A stretch of 64,000 bases of DNA from Neptunicoccus cionae (GTDB lineage: Bacteria > Pseudomonadota > Alphaproteobacteria > Rhodobacterales > Rhodobacteraceae): the NCBI RefSeq assembly GCF_014643735.1, contig NZ_BMKA01000002.1, positions 62,001 to 126,000 of the forward strand, written 5' to 3'. Made by a program: the position numbers and the translations under genes. Under the pieces are notes generated by a model. That model ran no database searches and had not been told where the DNA came from. It worked only from the letters and a program-made list of their open reading frames with translations. Shown here piece by piece: positions 1 to 8,548 of this stretch; within the stretch, counting starts at the first letter, position 1; every line of letters begins with the position of its first letter.

Positions 1-143
1 CTGCGATTTAGTTCAAATTGTGGGCGCTTTAGCTTGGTGCGGACGGCATCGGTAAACCTTTGTTAGCACTCTGTCGCTTACTCTGGTTGCAATCAACGTG
101 GGCCAATGCACCCGCATACACATTGATATGGGCGAACAGGGCG

Positions 144-590
144 ATGCTTCTTGATCGCGACCAAACAGCAGAGCTGCCTTCACCTGTTGGCCCGTCTGTT
201 CGACCTAACCACAATACCATTCGTGAGCCGGCGCCGCCAAATGGAACAGGCCGTCCCAGCGGACAGACGGTCCTGCAACTGCCTGCGGGAATGATCCTCG
301 CCTCGGGGGAGCAGGAGCTGTTCAATCACGTAAATCCGAACGATTTCATGTGGACGGGTCATGGCGCGCGGTCGGTTTCCAGAATGATCGTGTTCCAGCG
401 CCCCTTTCGCGACAAGCCCGATGTCACCTACGGTCTTAGTAGTTTTGACTGCTCTAAGGCCCAAAATCTGCGCTATCGGGTAGATGTGGGCAGGACCGGA
501 CAGCAAGGGTTTCGCATCACACTTCACATATGGGGGGACACAAAAATTGCCCGCTGCACAATCCGCTGGCAGGCGATAGGCGTCGGTTAA
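144..590 (+). CDS. H-type lectin domain protein
   Basis: The C-terminal half (about residues 75-148 of this start) has the H-type lectin pattern: FQRPFRDKPDVTYGLSSFD, then NLRYRVDV, then GFRITLHIWGDT and a final CTIRWQAIGVG. In known members this fold is a small beta sandwich that binds carbohydrate, often GalNAc, as a homo-oligomer. The N-terminal 60 residues are proline rich and not recognisable. The reading frame extends upstream to a TTG at 60, but the ATG at 144 is the better start because the extra residues look like translated noncoding DNA. No signal peptide is seen with the ATG start, so surface location is not supported. The next gene is convergent. The lectin assignment is fairly sure; the start and the role are not. 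Confidence 0.7.
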   Translation: MLLDRDQTAELPSPVGPSVRPNHNTIREPAPPNGTGRPSGQTVLQLPAGMILASGEQELFNHVNPNDFMWTGHGARSVSRMIVFQRPFRDKPDVTYGLSSFDCSKAQNLRYRVDVGRTGQQGFRITLHIWGDTKIARCTIRWQAIGVG

Positions 591-634
591 TATTGCGGTG
601 GAATTGCACTGTCTAAATCCAACCGATGCACACA

Positions 635-657
635 GGGCGGCACCAACGATGCCGCCC
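635..657. terminator. GC-rich hairpin between convergent genes
   Basis: GGGCGGC (635-641) and GCCGCCC (651-657) are perfect inverted arms around a 9-base loop, midway between the lectin stop and the convergent SDR stop. No clear T tract follows on either strand, so it is terminator-like only. Confidence 0.35.
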
Positions 658-695
658 CGCTGTTCTGGTACCGGTTCGATAAACGACCCTTAGCC

Positions 696-1535
696 TCAGG
701 TGATCTTTTTATCGTCCACAATGTCCATAGTGGCCAAACCGCTCTGCCCCAGTTCGACAGAGGCAAACGGACCGCCCAAGCGGGAATGCCCCGGATCGGT
801 CGGGTCCATTGGCTGTGCATCTTTCAGGATTTCTTCTGCAAACACCTCTGCATTGTCCTTCGGCTTATACCCCAAATGCCGCGCTTTGGTGTTGTCCACT
901 GGCGCACGGTCATTGTTGGAAACGCCGTAAATCACGCTCCACTCCACAACGGGCGTCTCAATAGCACGGGTCACAAGCTGGATCAGATCATCATAAGACA
1001 GCCAAGTGCCCAAGGCCCGCGCACCAGTTACCTGCGCCGCCGAAAGAATGCGCAGATGGACAGACTCCATCTGGCGTTTTTCCCAATACATCCGGCCCAG
1101 ATCCTCGGTAAAACACTTTGCCAGACCATAGAACGTATCAGGGCGATGGGGCGCATCAACGCCAATATTATCACGGGAAGGATGCATCCCAACCGCATGG
1201 ATCGAACTTGCATAAACGATGCGGCGCACCCCATGCCGATAGCCAGCCTCCCACACATTGTAGGAGCCAACAAAATTCGGACCCCAAATGTCCTCGAACG
1301 GGACTTCATCCACGATTGCGCCGAAATGGATCACCATATCGGCCCCTTCCATCAGCGACTCGACCTCGTCAAATTTGGAGATATCCGCCTGCACAAACCG
1401 TTCGTTCGCGTATAAATTACCAACGCCTTCGGCAATATCCGTAGACACCAGCTCTTCGCACATCTTTGACAGCGGCTCCCGCAGATATGACCCAAGCCGA
1501 CCCGCGGCACCTGTTAAAACCAGTTTTTTCAGCAT
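696..1535 (-). CDS. Uronate dehydrogenase-like NAD-dependent SDR
   Basis: An extended short-chain dehydrogenase of about 279 residues. The N-terminal nucleotide-binding loop is TGAAGRLGSYLR. The catalytic Ser and Tyr/Lys region reads YASSIHAVG and then FYGLAKCFTEDLGRMY. The C-terminal part LGYKPKDNAEVFAEEI is very close to what I recall of Agrobacterium uronate dehydrogenase (Udh), which oxidises galacturonate or glucuronate to the aldarolactone. The reading frame extends to 1559, but the ATG at 1535 has AGAGG about 8 bases upstream and begins with the usual MLKKLVLTG. The FAD oxidoreductase gene lies 75 bases upstream on the same strand, so the two may be cotranscribed. Substrate is not proven; another sugar acid or an aldehyde from the neighbouring catabolic genes is possible. 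Confidence 0.72.
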   Translation of the reverse strand: MLKKLVLTGAAGRLGSYLREPLSKMCEELVSTDIAEGVGNLYANERFVQADISKFDEVESLMEGADMVIHFGAIVDEVPFEDIWGPNFVGSYNVWEAGYRHGVRRIVYASSIHAVGMHPSRDNIGVDAPHRPDTFYGLAKCFTEDLGRMYWEKRQMESVHLRILSAAQVTGARALGTWLSYDDLIQLVTRAIETPVVEWSVIYGVSNNDRAPVDNTKARHLGYKPKDNAEVFAEEILKDAQPMDPTDPGHSRLGGPFASVELGQSGLATMDIVDDKKIT

Positions 1536-1610
1536 GTTATCCTCTTTATTCTCATTCACAATTTCGGTTCAGCCGCCACAACAATCACAATGTGTCGTGG
1601 CATCAGCGGA

Positions 1611-2837
1611 TTAGATCACCGCTTTTTCGTCAAAACTCTCGTTATTTTCAATACGGTCAAATCCGAAAGACGCAAGATCAAGCGAACGGTATTCGCTATA
1701 CGTAATCAATTCGGCCACGCCCCGCCCGAGCGCTGGGGATTGTTGCAGCCCGTGGCCCGAAAATCCATTGGCAAATATGAAATTCCCGACGCGGGGATGC
1801 CGCCCGATCACCGCATTCTGGTCAAACGTATTATAGGCGTAATGGCCGACCCAACTGTTTACCAGTTTGATCGCCTCAAATTGGGGAACACGGTTGGCAA
1901 TGGCGGGCCAGACCTTGTTTTCCCACAAAGAATGATCCGCGATAAAATCGTCCGGCAACACGGCAACGTCGTCTTCCGGCTCTGGTGGGCTGCCCGCCAT
2001 ATAGTATTGCCCATCGCTGCGAAAATGCACGCCACTCGGGTCGATTGTCAGGGGCAGATCGCAGTCAAGGGGGTGTTCTGCCGCGAAAATATAGGTGTAT
2101 CGTTTGCGCGGTTCGACCGGAATATCAATGCCCGCCATCGCCGCCGTTTGCGCTGCACGCGGGCCAGAGGCATTCACAACCACACCACAGGTCAGCACCT
2201 CTCCCGACTTTAGGGTCACGGTTTCCACGCGGTCCCCTGCGGCAGAACAGCCCAGCGCGACCACCTCGTTTTCGATGTATTCAACGCCCCTCTCGCGGCC
2301 AGATTTCTTCCACCAGTCAAACAATGTGCCGCCGTCGAAATAGCCTTCATTCAGTGTATTGTGGTTTGCCGCCAGAATATCATCGAGCTGGTAAAACGGA
2401 TATTGTGCCGCCAGCTCTGCCGCAGACATGTGCCGTGTTCCCGCACCTTCAGACACCTGAAGCCGTTGAACGGTTTCTAGAGTCTGCGCAAATTCGGGCG
2501 TATCAGCGAGGTAGAGGTACCCGAAATTTTGCAACACCAGATCGGGCACCCGCTCATCATTCCCCATGAAATCTTTGAAGTTATTGACAAATTCAGCCCC
2601 GAACTGGGAAATATGAATGTTGATTGGGCGGCTGAACTGCTGACGGATGCAACTGTTGGTGTGAACCGTCGAACAAAGCGCGTAACTTGCGTCCCGTTCC
2701 ACAACCAGAATACGCCCGTCAAATCCTGACATCTCTGTCAGCCACCAAGAAATAGAAGCGCCGTAGATCGCGCCCCCCACGATGACCACGTCGTAAGAGT
2801 CATATTTTGGTGTATTCGGATAGATGCCCGCAGCCAT
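1611..2837 (-). CDS. FAD-dependent oxidoreductase (DAO family)
   Basis: A DAO-family flavoprotein of about 408 residues, related to the amine and D-amino-acid oxidising enzymes (glycine/sarcosine oxidase, DadA, SolA types). The FAD-binding strand and loop are YDVVIVGGAIYGASISWWL near the N terminus. RILVVERD follows as the second strand with its acidic ribose contact. The C-terminal NFIFANGFSGHGLQQSP is the usual flavin-contact segment, with HG near the substrate. The reading frame opens at 2894, but the ATG at 2837 has GAAGGG at good spacing and starts MAAGIYPN. It probably shares a transcript with the downstream SDR and is divergent from the membrane-protein gene at 2946. The substrate cannot be read from the sequence; an N-methylated or secondary amine is a reasonable guess. 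Confidence 0.72.
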   Translation of the reverse strand: MAAGIYPNTPKYDSYDVVIVGGAIYGASISWWLTEMSGFDGRILVVERDASYALCSTVHTNSCIRQQFSRPINIHISQFGAEFVNNFKDFMGNDERVPDLVLQNFGYLYLADTPEFAQTLETVQRLQVSEGAGTRHMSAAELAAQYPFYQLDDILAANHNTLNEGYFDGGTLFDWWKKSGRERGVEYIENEVVALGCSAAGDRVETVTLKSGEVLTCGVVVNASGPRAAQTAAMAGIDIPVEPRKRYTYIFAAEHPLDCDLPLTIDPSGVHFRSDGQYYMAGSPPEPEDDVAVLPDDFIADHSLWENKVWPAIANRVPQFEAIKLVNSWVGHYAYNTFDQNAVIGRHPRVGNFIFANGFSGHGLQQSPALGRGVAELITYSEYRSLDLASFGFDRIENNESFDEKAVI

Positions 2838-2945
2838 AACAGTTCCCTTCCCTGTTCTGATAGCAAAGGCGTAGCTTGGGGCAGGCAACGACACAAGCCC
2901 AGACTATAGCTGTTCAAACCCGAAATAGTTTTCTAACGTCCCCTC

Positions 2946-4310
2946 ATGAACAAGACCTGGCTGTCATTTGTCCTTTTTCTGGCGCCCGCCGCCGCCTTTG
3001 CCCATGCAGGCCAGCAAGGTCTGGTGCTGCTGTTGCCCACTGAAATATATATTGTTTCCGGTGGCTTGGTTGTCGCCGCGACAGTGGCACTGGCGGCTCT
3101 GATGGATCATGACAGCCTTCATCGCCTGTTTTGTCCCCGGACCCTGCTTGCCCTGCCCGCCCCTTGGACTGTCGGCCCTAGCCTTATCTCTACGCTGGTC
3201 TTTTTCGGGCTGGTTTGGCTGGGATTGTTTGGCCCCTATGACCCGTTGGGCAATCTGATGACGCTGGGACTCTGGACCGTGCTTTGGATCGGGGTGGTGA
3301 TCCTATGCGGCCTGTTTGGCAATATTTGGGCGTGGCTTAATCCGTGGAGCGGGCTGTTCCGTCTGCTTTCCGGCCCCGATCCATCGCCGCCGTTAACCTT
3401 GCCGGATCGGGTCGGGTGCTGGCCTGCGGTCGTCTTGCTTTTGATGTTCAACGGCTTTGGAATTGCCAGTGCGAACGCCACCGACCCGCGCGTTCTGGCG
3501 ATTCTTGCCAGCCTTTACTGGATGTTCACCTTTGTAATGATGATGCTGTTTGGCGCGCAAAACTGGTTGCGACGGGGGGAGTTTCTGAGCGTCTTTATCG
3601 GGCTTGTTGCCAGAATATCACCGTTCAAACGGGGCGTTTCTCTCCGGCTCGGCCTCCCTGCCTGGCGCATTGCAGAGGCAACACCACCGAGCCTGTCGCG
3701 TGCGATTTTCGCGCTGGTTCTGCTTGGCACCGGTACCTTTGACGGGCTGAACGAAACCTTTTTCTGGCTGGTCCAGCTTGGCATCAATCCGCTGGAATTT
3801 CCGGGCCGTTCCGCGATTGTGCCCCAAACCCTCGCCGGTCTTTTCCTGACCAATATCGGACTGTGCCTGCTGTTTTTTCTCTGCGTGTGGAGCACGGCGC
3901 CAGCGCAGAGAACCGGCATTCTGTTTCGAAGACAGGCGTTAACCATACTGCCCATCGCGCTGGCGTATCACTTTGCCCACTTCCTGCCAGCCATTCTGGT
4001 GAACGGTCAAAACTCACTTGTCGCGTTGTCCAATCCACTGGGGAATGGCGCGGATTATCTGAACCTCGGCCCGTTTTTTGTAACCACCGGTTTTTTTAAT
4101 ACCACGGCCACTGTGCGGGCGATTTTCCTTTCCCAAGCAGGGGCGATCGTGGTCGGCCATGTGCTGGCTATTCTGCTGTCCCATCGAATCGCAAGCGACT
4201 ATTTCAAAAGCCGTAGCGCCATTTTGATAAGCCAGCTTCCCCTATCCGCCTTCATGATCGGCTACACGATTCTGGGGCTGTGGCTGCTTGCAACCGCTAA
4301 GGGGGCGTAA
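2946..4310 (+). CDS. Polytopic membrane protein, FedB-like family
   Basis: 454 residues with a cleavable-looking N terminus (LSFVLFLAPAAAFAHAG) followed by roughly ten to eleven hydrophobic segments. The segments LFGNIWAWLNPWSGLF and LSNPLGNGADYLNLG, and the His in AYHFAHFL, resemble a membrane family often labelled fenitrothion hydrolase in actinobacteria. That comparison is from memory, and the label says little about its native role. No convincing ribosome site precedes the ATG (the upstream bases are CCCCTC), so a leaderless transcript is possible. It ends 80 bases before the substrate-binding-protein gene and may be part of, or upstream of, that transport operon. I do not recognise a function. 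Confidence 0.6.
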   Translation: MNKTWLSFVLFLAPAAAFAHAGQQGLVLLLPTEIYIVSGGLVVAATVALAALMDHDSLHRLFCPRTLLALPAPWTVGPSLISTLVFFGLVWLGLFGPYDPLGNLMTLGLWTVLWIGVVILCGLFGNIWAWLNPWSGLFRLLSGPDPSPPLTLPDRVGCWPAVVLLLMFNGFGIASANATDPRVLAILASLYWMFTFVMMMLFGAQNWLRRGEFLSVFIGLVARISPFKRGVSLRLGLPAWRIAEATPPSLSRAIFALVLLGTGTFDGLNETFFWLVQLGINPLEFPGRSAIVPQTLAGLFLTNIGLCLLFFLCVWSTAPAQRTGILFRRQALTILPIALAYHFAHFLPAILVNGQNSLVALSNPLGNGADYLNLGPFFVTTGFFNTTATVRAIFLSQAGAIVVGHVLAILLSHRIASDYFKSRSAILISQLPLSAFMIGYTILGLWLLATAKGA

Positions 4311-4329
4311 AAAAAATGTAGACAAATTG

Positions 4330-4339
4330 TTAGTGTACA
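4330..4339 (+). promoter_or_regulatory. Candidate operator TTAGTGTACA upstream of transport operon
   Basis: TTAGTGTACA lies about 51 bases before the substrate-binding-protein ATG. The same ten bases occur on the minus strand at 18989-18998, in the promoter of the molybdenum-hydroxylase operon. Extending to 14 bases (GTTAGTGTACATAC against ATTAGTGTACAAAC), 12 agree. The sharing suggests coregulation; the promoter elements here are not clear. Confidence 0.45.
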
Positions 4340-4390
4340 TACAGACTTGATAAAAAAACCAACCCACCAACAGACGACTCGGAGGTTCCA

Positions 4391-5674
4391 ATGAGTAAAT
4401 TGATTAAGCCTACCCCTACGTTGACGCGCCGCACCCTGCTTGGAACAGCAGCCGCAGCCGCCGCGACCCCGCTGCTGGGCCGCTATGCCCAAGCACAAAG
4501 TTCAGAGCCTATTCGCATCGGTTTTCAGGTTCACCGCACCGGCATCGGTGCCTCCTATGGGCGCTGGTATGACCGCACCACCACCGCAGCGGTTAAGCGG
4601 ATTAATGATATGGGCGGAATCAATGGCCGCCCTGTAGAGATTGTTGCCGAGGACGATGGCACCGATCCGAAACGCGGTGCCGAAGTGGTCGAAAAATTCG
4701 CAACCCAGCACAATTGCGATATCGGATTTGGTACGCTGTTTTCCCACGTTGTTTACGGTTCTGCCCCCCGTGCTGGCGAATTAAAACTGCCATATTTTGT
4801 GGTGTCCGAAGGGCATCACGTTGCATCGGGTGCATTGAACCGCTGGACCATGCAGCCTGGTATCACGGATGTGAAATCGCAGGTGCAGGCAATGGCGCCT
4901 TTTGTTGCAAACAATCTGGGTAAAAAGGTTACGATGATCTATCCCGACTTTGCGTTCGGGCATGACCACCGTGATTATTTCTCCGAAGCGATTGAAAAAC
5001 AGGGTGGCGAGGTTGTCGCCAAGATCGCCATTCCGCCGAGCGAGACCTCATTCACCAAATATTTCCCTAAGATTCCGCGGGACACCGAAGTGATCTACCA
5101 CGTCATGATCGGCCCTGCCGTTCTGACTTTTGTTAAGGAAATGGGCGAATTCTTTGGCCCGTCCAAGCCGGAAATCTTCGGCTTCCTCGACAGTCTGGAG
5201 GCGGTGGACATCAACTCCCCCGGTCTGGAATTCTTGGAAGGTACCTATTTCTGGGAGGGCAACCCCCGTTATGCGCAGGCGGACCAGTCGAGCCACGACA
5301 AGATGTACCGCGAGGCTGTGGGCGTGGATGAAAACGGGGCTTCCGTCTCCGACGCTAAAGATGTGTCCACATATTCCCATATGTTTGGGTGTTGGGAGAC
5401 ACTGAACATCATCAAGCGCGGCATGGAGGCTGCTGATTACAAAGGCACCGACGACCGCTCCAATTTAATAGAGGCGATCGAGGAAATGTCGGATATGCCG
5501 CTTTCGGATGATCATCCCCAAGGTGCGAAACGTTTCAACGGCAAGACCCACCAGACCTTCGGGCATCAGTATATTTCCAAGGTAGACAGTGGCAAACTGG
5601 TGCTGGCGCATACCTCATCAATTGAGGACACGCTGTACGAAGATGAAGTGGATTACACCACACAAAGCTTCTGA
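4391..5674 (+). CDS. Tat-exported ABC transporter substrate-binding protein (Peripla_BP_6)
   Basis: Periplasmic binding protein of the branched-chain amino acid/urea/amide class, 427 residues. The N terminus has a Tat signal: TRRTLLG followed by an alanine-rich stretch and the likely cleavage site AQA. Mature sequence begins IRIGFQVHRTG and continues with INGRPVEIVAEDD, a hallmark of this fold. Tat export is common for this class in Rhodobacterales. GGAGG lies just upstream of the ATG. The matching permeases and ATPases follow after a 293-base gap with a hairpin, an arrangement that often gives more binding protein than membrane components. The enamidase-like gene at the end of the operon suggests the ligand is an N-heterocyclic acid or amide. 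Ligand identity is inferred only. Confidence 0.88.
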   Translation: MSKLIKPTPTLTRRTLLGTAAAAAATPLLGRYAQAQSSEPIRIGFQVHRTGIGASYGRWYDRTTTAAVKRINDMGGINGRPVEIVAEDDGTDPKRGAEVVEKFATQHNCDIGFGTLFSHVVYGSAPRAGELKLPYFVVSEGHHVASGALNRWTMQPGITDVKSQVQAMAPFVANNLGKKVTMIYPDFAFGHDHRDYFSEAIEKQGGEVVAKIAIPPSETSFTKYFPKIPRDTEVIYHVMIGPAVLTFVKEMGEFFGPSKPEIFGFLDSLEAVDINSPGLEFLEGTYFWEGNPRYAQADQSSHDKMYREAVGVDENGASVSDAKDVSTYSHMFGCWETLNIIKRGMEAADYKGTDDRSNLIEAIEEMSDMPLSDDHPQGAKRFNGKTHQTFGHQYISKVDSGKLVLAHTSSIEDTLYEDEVDYTTQSF

Positions 5675-5700
5675 TCCATCAGAACAGTTGCAACTGGAGA

Positions 5701-5728
5701 GCCACCCCGCACATACACACCGGGTGGC
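5701..5728 (+). terminator. Intercistronic hairpin after the binding-protein gene
   Basis: GCCACCC (5701-5707) pairs with GGGTGGC (5722-5728) around a 14-base loop. A second small inverted repeat, TTCTGAT/ATCAGAA (5669-5684), spans the stop codon. No T tract follows. It may stabilise or attenuate the transcript between the binding-protein gene and the permease genes. Confidence 0.4.
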
Positions 5729-5850
5729 CCCCCAAGGCGGAACCGCCACATAACCGCTCAGTGGCGCGCCTTTACACTTGCAAACAGGACGGGGCATCTG
5801 CTGTGCCGTCCTTATCCAAAGACGATCACCGCTTGTGCTGAAAGCCTCTA

Positions 5851-5964
5851 ATGCCCCCAGATCCATACACTATTGATACAATCCGCCGGTTCCAGAATCT
5901 GTGCGATAGCGCACTGTTTCGCCAAACTGTTGCCGCCGCCGCAATTTCACGCGCAGGGATATAG
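5851..5964 (+). CDS. Small ORF of 37 codons immediately before the permease gene
   Basis: An ATG-started ORF (begins MPPDPYTIDTIRRFQ, ends ISRAGI) whose TAG stop lies three bases before the ATG of the first permease. The permease ribosome site CAGGGAT is inside its last codons, so translating this ORF could affect permease initiation. An in-frame TGA lies just upstream of the ATG, so it is not a piece of a longer frame. Its own ribosome site is weak. I recognise no family; it may be a coupled small protein, or chance. Confidence 0.3.
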   Translation: MPPDPYTIDTIRRFQNLCDSALFRQTVAAAAISRAGI

Positions 5965-5967
5965 CCG

Positions 5968-6894
5968 ATGGAATTTGGACCCCACCTTCTTCTCGCCTCG
6001 CTTGAGGGCGCAACCACTGCCGCCGTGCTGGCGCTTACAGCCATGGGGCTGAGCATCGTCTTTGGGGTGATGCGCGTGGTGAACGTCGCGCACGGCGAAT
6101 TTTACATGCTTGGTGCGGTGCTGGCGTGGTTCATCGCTACCAGTGTTGGCACACACCCCGCACTCGGCTTTGTTGCGGCGTTGCTGATTGCGCCGCTGCT
6201 GGTGGGGTTCCTTGCGGCCGGGGTGGACAGGCTGATCCTGCGCCACATTAACTATGATCCCGAGCGCACTATCGTTGCTACAATCGGTACGCTTTACATA
6301 CTGCAACAAACCACACTGATGACCTTCGGGCCGGATGCCCGCCCTGTGGAGCCGCCGTTCAATTCTCGCATCGCACTGCCGTGGTTTGAATGGGGTGAGA
6401 ACGGCTTTGAATTCTATTTCCCTTGGGGGTTGTCCACCACATCCTACAAACTGTTCGTGATTGCGGCTGCCGTGGTGATCCTGATCACCCTCTGGTTGGC
6501 CATTACCCGCACCAAGGCGGGGCTGATCATGCGGGCGACGCAACAGGACAGCGATATGGCCCAAGCCTTTGGTATCCCCGTAAAAACCGTCTACTCGGTG
6601 GTGTTCGGGCTGGGCGCAGGGCTGGCCGCCATCGGGGCGGTTCTGGTGGTGCCGATCCAACAGGCCTATTACCTGATGGGACACGATCCGCTGCTGTTGT
6701 CCTTTATTGTCGTAATCATCGGCGGGCTCGGGTCCCTGCCCGGCACGATCATTGCGGCCATCCTGATTGGCATTTCGGACGGTATCATTTCAGTGTTCTT
6801 CACGCCGACGCTGGCGAAGATTTTTGCCACTCTGGTGGTGGCAATGGTACTGGTGTTCCGGCCGACCGGATTGCTTGGAAAGTCAACATCATGA
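5968..6894 (+). CDS. Branched-chain-amino-acid-type ABC permease (LivH family)
   Basis: 308-residue inner-membrane permease with eight or so hydrophobic segments. GLSIVFGVMRVVNVAHGEFYMLGA near the N terminus is the LivH signature. The coupling loop that meets the ATPases lies around residues 185-205 (RATQQDSDMAQAFGIPVK). FIVVIIGGLGSLPGTI is another conserved LivH stretch. Its stop overlaps the next start as ATGA. With the LivM, LivG and LivF homologues it forms a complete importer for the ligand caught by the upstream binding protein. Confidence 0.9.
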   Translation: MEFGPHLLLASLEGATTAAVLALTAMGLSIVFGVMRVVNVAHGEFYMLGAVLAWFIATSVGTHPALGFVAALLIAPLLVGFLAAGVDRLILRHINYDPERTIVATIGTLYILQQTTLMTFGPDARPVEPPFNSRIALPWFEWGENGFEFYFPWGLSTTSYKLFVIAAAVVILITLWLAITRTKAGLIMRATQQDSDMAQAFGIPVKTVYSVVFGLGAGLAAIGAVLVVPIQQAYYLMGHDPLLLSFIVVIIGGLGSLPGTIIAAILIGISDGIISVFFTPTLAKIFATLVVAMVLVFRPTGLLGKSTS

Positions 6895-7835
6895 ACGAGA
6901 CAAGCAAATCTCACAGCCTGCATCTGGGGCTGATTGCCGTGCTGGCGCTGAGCTATTTTGTGCTGCCCGCCTATCATTCCGGCAATCTGGCCAGTGTTAT
7001 GGTCATTGCGATTTATGCGATGGGCTATAACCTGCTGTTTGGCTACACGGGGCTATTGTCCCTTGGCCATGCGCTGTTCTTTTCCGCCGGACTTTATGGT
7101 TTGGGGCTGGTGATGCATCTGGCGAACTGGACGCCGCTGCCAGCCTTTGCCGCCGGACTGATTGCCGCCCTTGTGGTCTCTGCCGTGATCGGGTTTCTGA
7201 TCCTGCGCACCACTGGCGTTGCTTTTATGATCGTGACGCTGATGTTCGCGCAGGCGGGCTATCTGACGATCCTCTACTTTGGCAAATACACCCGCGGCGA
7301 TGAGGGTTTTGCCCTGAAACAAGCCAGCCGCCAGATCGCAGGCTATGATCTGACCGATCCGGGCGTGCGCTACTTCTGCGCGTTACTGCTGTTTTCTGTC
7401 ACCCTGCTGGGGCTTGCCTATATCATTCGCGCCCCTTTCGGGCGCACCCTGATCGCCATCCGCGAAAACGAGGAACGGGCGCGGATGCTCGGTTATAACG
7501 TCACCGCGATAAAGCTGAAGGCGGTGATCCTGTCCGGCGTGGTGTCAGGTGCATCGGGCGCTACGTATGCGTTGCTGTTTGGCTATGCGGGGGCGACCTT
7601 TGCCACCGTGCAGTATTCCATTTTCCCATTGCTTTGGGTGCTGGTCGGGGGCGCGGGCACCACGGTCGGCCCCTTCATCGGCGCGTTGTTCATGTTCTAT
7701 CTGATCGACTACGCCTCTGGCAAAACCGAAGCCTACCTGCTGGTGGTCGGTGTTACGCTGGTTCTGGTCACGCTGTTCCTGCCCCATGGCATTGTGGGCA
7801 CCATACGAACCCGATTTTTAAGGTGGCTGCCATGA
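6891..7835 (+). CDS. Branched-chain-amino-acid-type ABC permease (LivM family)
   Basis: 314-residue second permease of the transporter. The ATG at 6891 overlaps the preceding stop (ATGA), which fixes the start, although the frame is open further upstream. AMGYNLLFGYTGLLSLGHALFF is the LivM counterpart of the LivH signature. The coupling region is around AIRENEERARMLGYNV. Hydrophobic segments continue to the end (LVVGVTLVLVTLFLPHGIVG). The stop overlaps the next ATG by four bases. Confidence 0.9.
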   Translation: MNETSKSHSLHLGLIAVLALSYFVLPAYHSGNLASVMVIAIYAMGYNLLFGYTGLLSLGHALFFSAGLYGLGLVMHLANWTPLPAFAAGLIAALVVSAVIGFLILRTTGVAFMIVTLMFAQAGYLTILYFGKYTRGDEGFALKQASRQIAGYDLTDPGVRYFCALLLFSVTLLGLAYIIRAPFGRTLIAIRENEERARMLGYNVTAIKLKAVILSGVVSGASGATYALLFGYAGATFATVQYSIFPLLWVLVGGAGTTVGPFIGALFMFYLIDYASGKTEAYLLVVGVTLVLVTLFLPHGIVGTIRTRFLRWLP

Positions 7836-8548
7836 TCCTGACAACACGCGGACTGACCAAAGCTTATGCGGGCGTGAAGGCTAATACCGATGTGGACTTC
7901 GATCTGCCAGCGGGCCAGACCCGCGCCATTATCGGGCCGAACGGTGCAGGAAAATCTACATTTGTCGGCATGATCTGCGGGCGCATTCCGGCCACCCGTG
8001 GCACGGTCAGCTTTGACGGGCAGGATGTCACCGCCCTGCCTGCCCACAAGCGGATCGAACGGGGCATGGCCTATACGTTTCAGATCACCTCGGTGTTTCC
8101 GGGGCTTCCGGTACGCGAGAACATTGCTCTGGCGGCGCGGCGGGGGCTTGGGCGGAACAAGGCTGCGGTACGTGCCAAAACGGACGAGGTTCTAACCCGT
8201 CTCAGCATCAGCGATCGCGCCGACCAGATGGCCGGGGATCTGTCCTATGGCCACCAACGCATTCTTGAAATCGGCATGGGTCTGGCGCAGGAACCGCGTC
8301 TGTTCATTCTCGATGAGCCCACCCAAGGGCTGGCGGAATCCGAGGTGGAGGATTTCAACGCACTGATCAAATCGTTGGATGCAGAGACCACGATCCTGTT
8401 AATCGAACACAATATGAATGTGGTGATGGAAGTGGCGGAATATATCACCGTTCTGGATCAGGGGATGGTGCTGGCCAATGGCACGCCGCAGGAAATCCGC
8501 GCCAATGCCGCCGTGCAAGAAGCCTATCTGGGGAGCGGTCATGCTTGA
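7832..8548 (+). CDS. ABC transporter ATPase (LivG family)
   Basis: 238-residue ATP-binding subunit. Walker A is GPNGAGKST; the Q loop lies near YTFQITSVFPGL; the signature helix reads LSYGHQRILEIGMGLA; Walker B is LFILDEPTQGL. LSYGHQ instead of LSGGQ is usual for this subfamily. The ATG overlaps the upstream permease stop. It energises the LivH/LivM-type channel together with the next gene. Confidence 0.92.
   Translation: MILTTRGLTKAYAGVKANTDVDFDLPAGQTRAIIGPNGAGKSTFVGMICGRIPATRGTVSFDGQDVTALPAHKRIERGMAYTFQITSVFPGLPVRENIALAARRGLGRNKAAVRAKTDEVLTRLSISDRADQMAGDLSYGHQRILEIGMGLAQEPRLFILDEPTQGLAESEVEDFNALIKSLDAETTILLIEHNMNVVMEVAEYITVLDQGMVLANGTPQEIRANAAVQEAYLGSGHA

Noticed and set aside
5947-6684. 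Antisense open frame of 245 codons over the LivH-type gene
   Set aside because: It mirrors a well-supported permease gene in an overlapping operon and its His/Arg/Gln-rich translation is typical of an antisense shadow.
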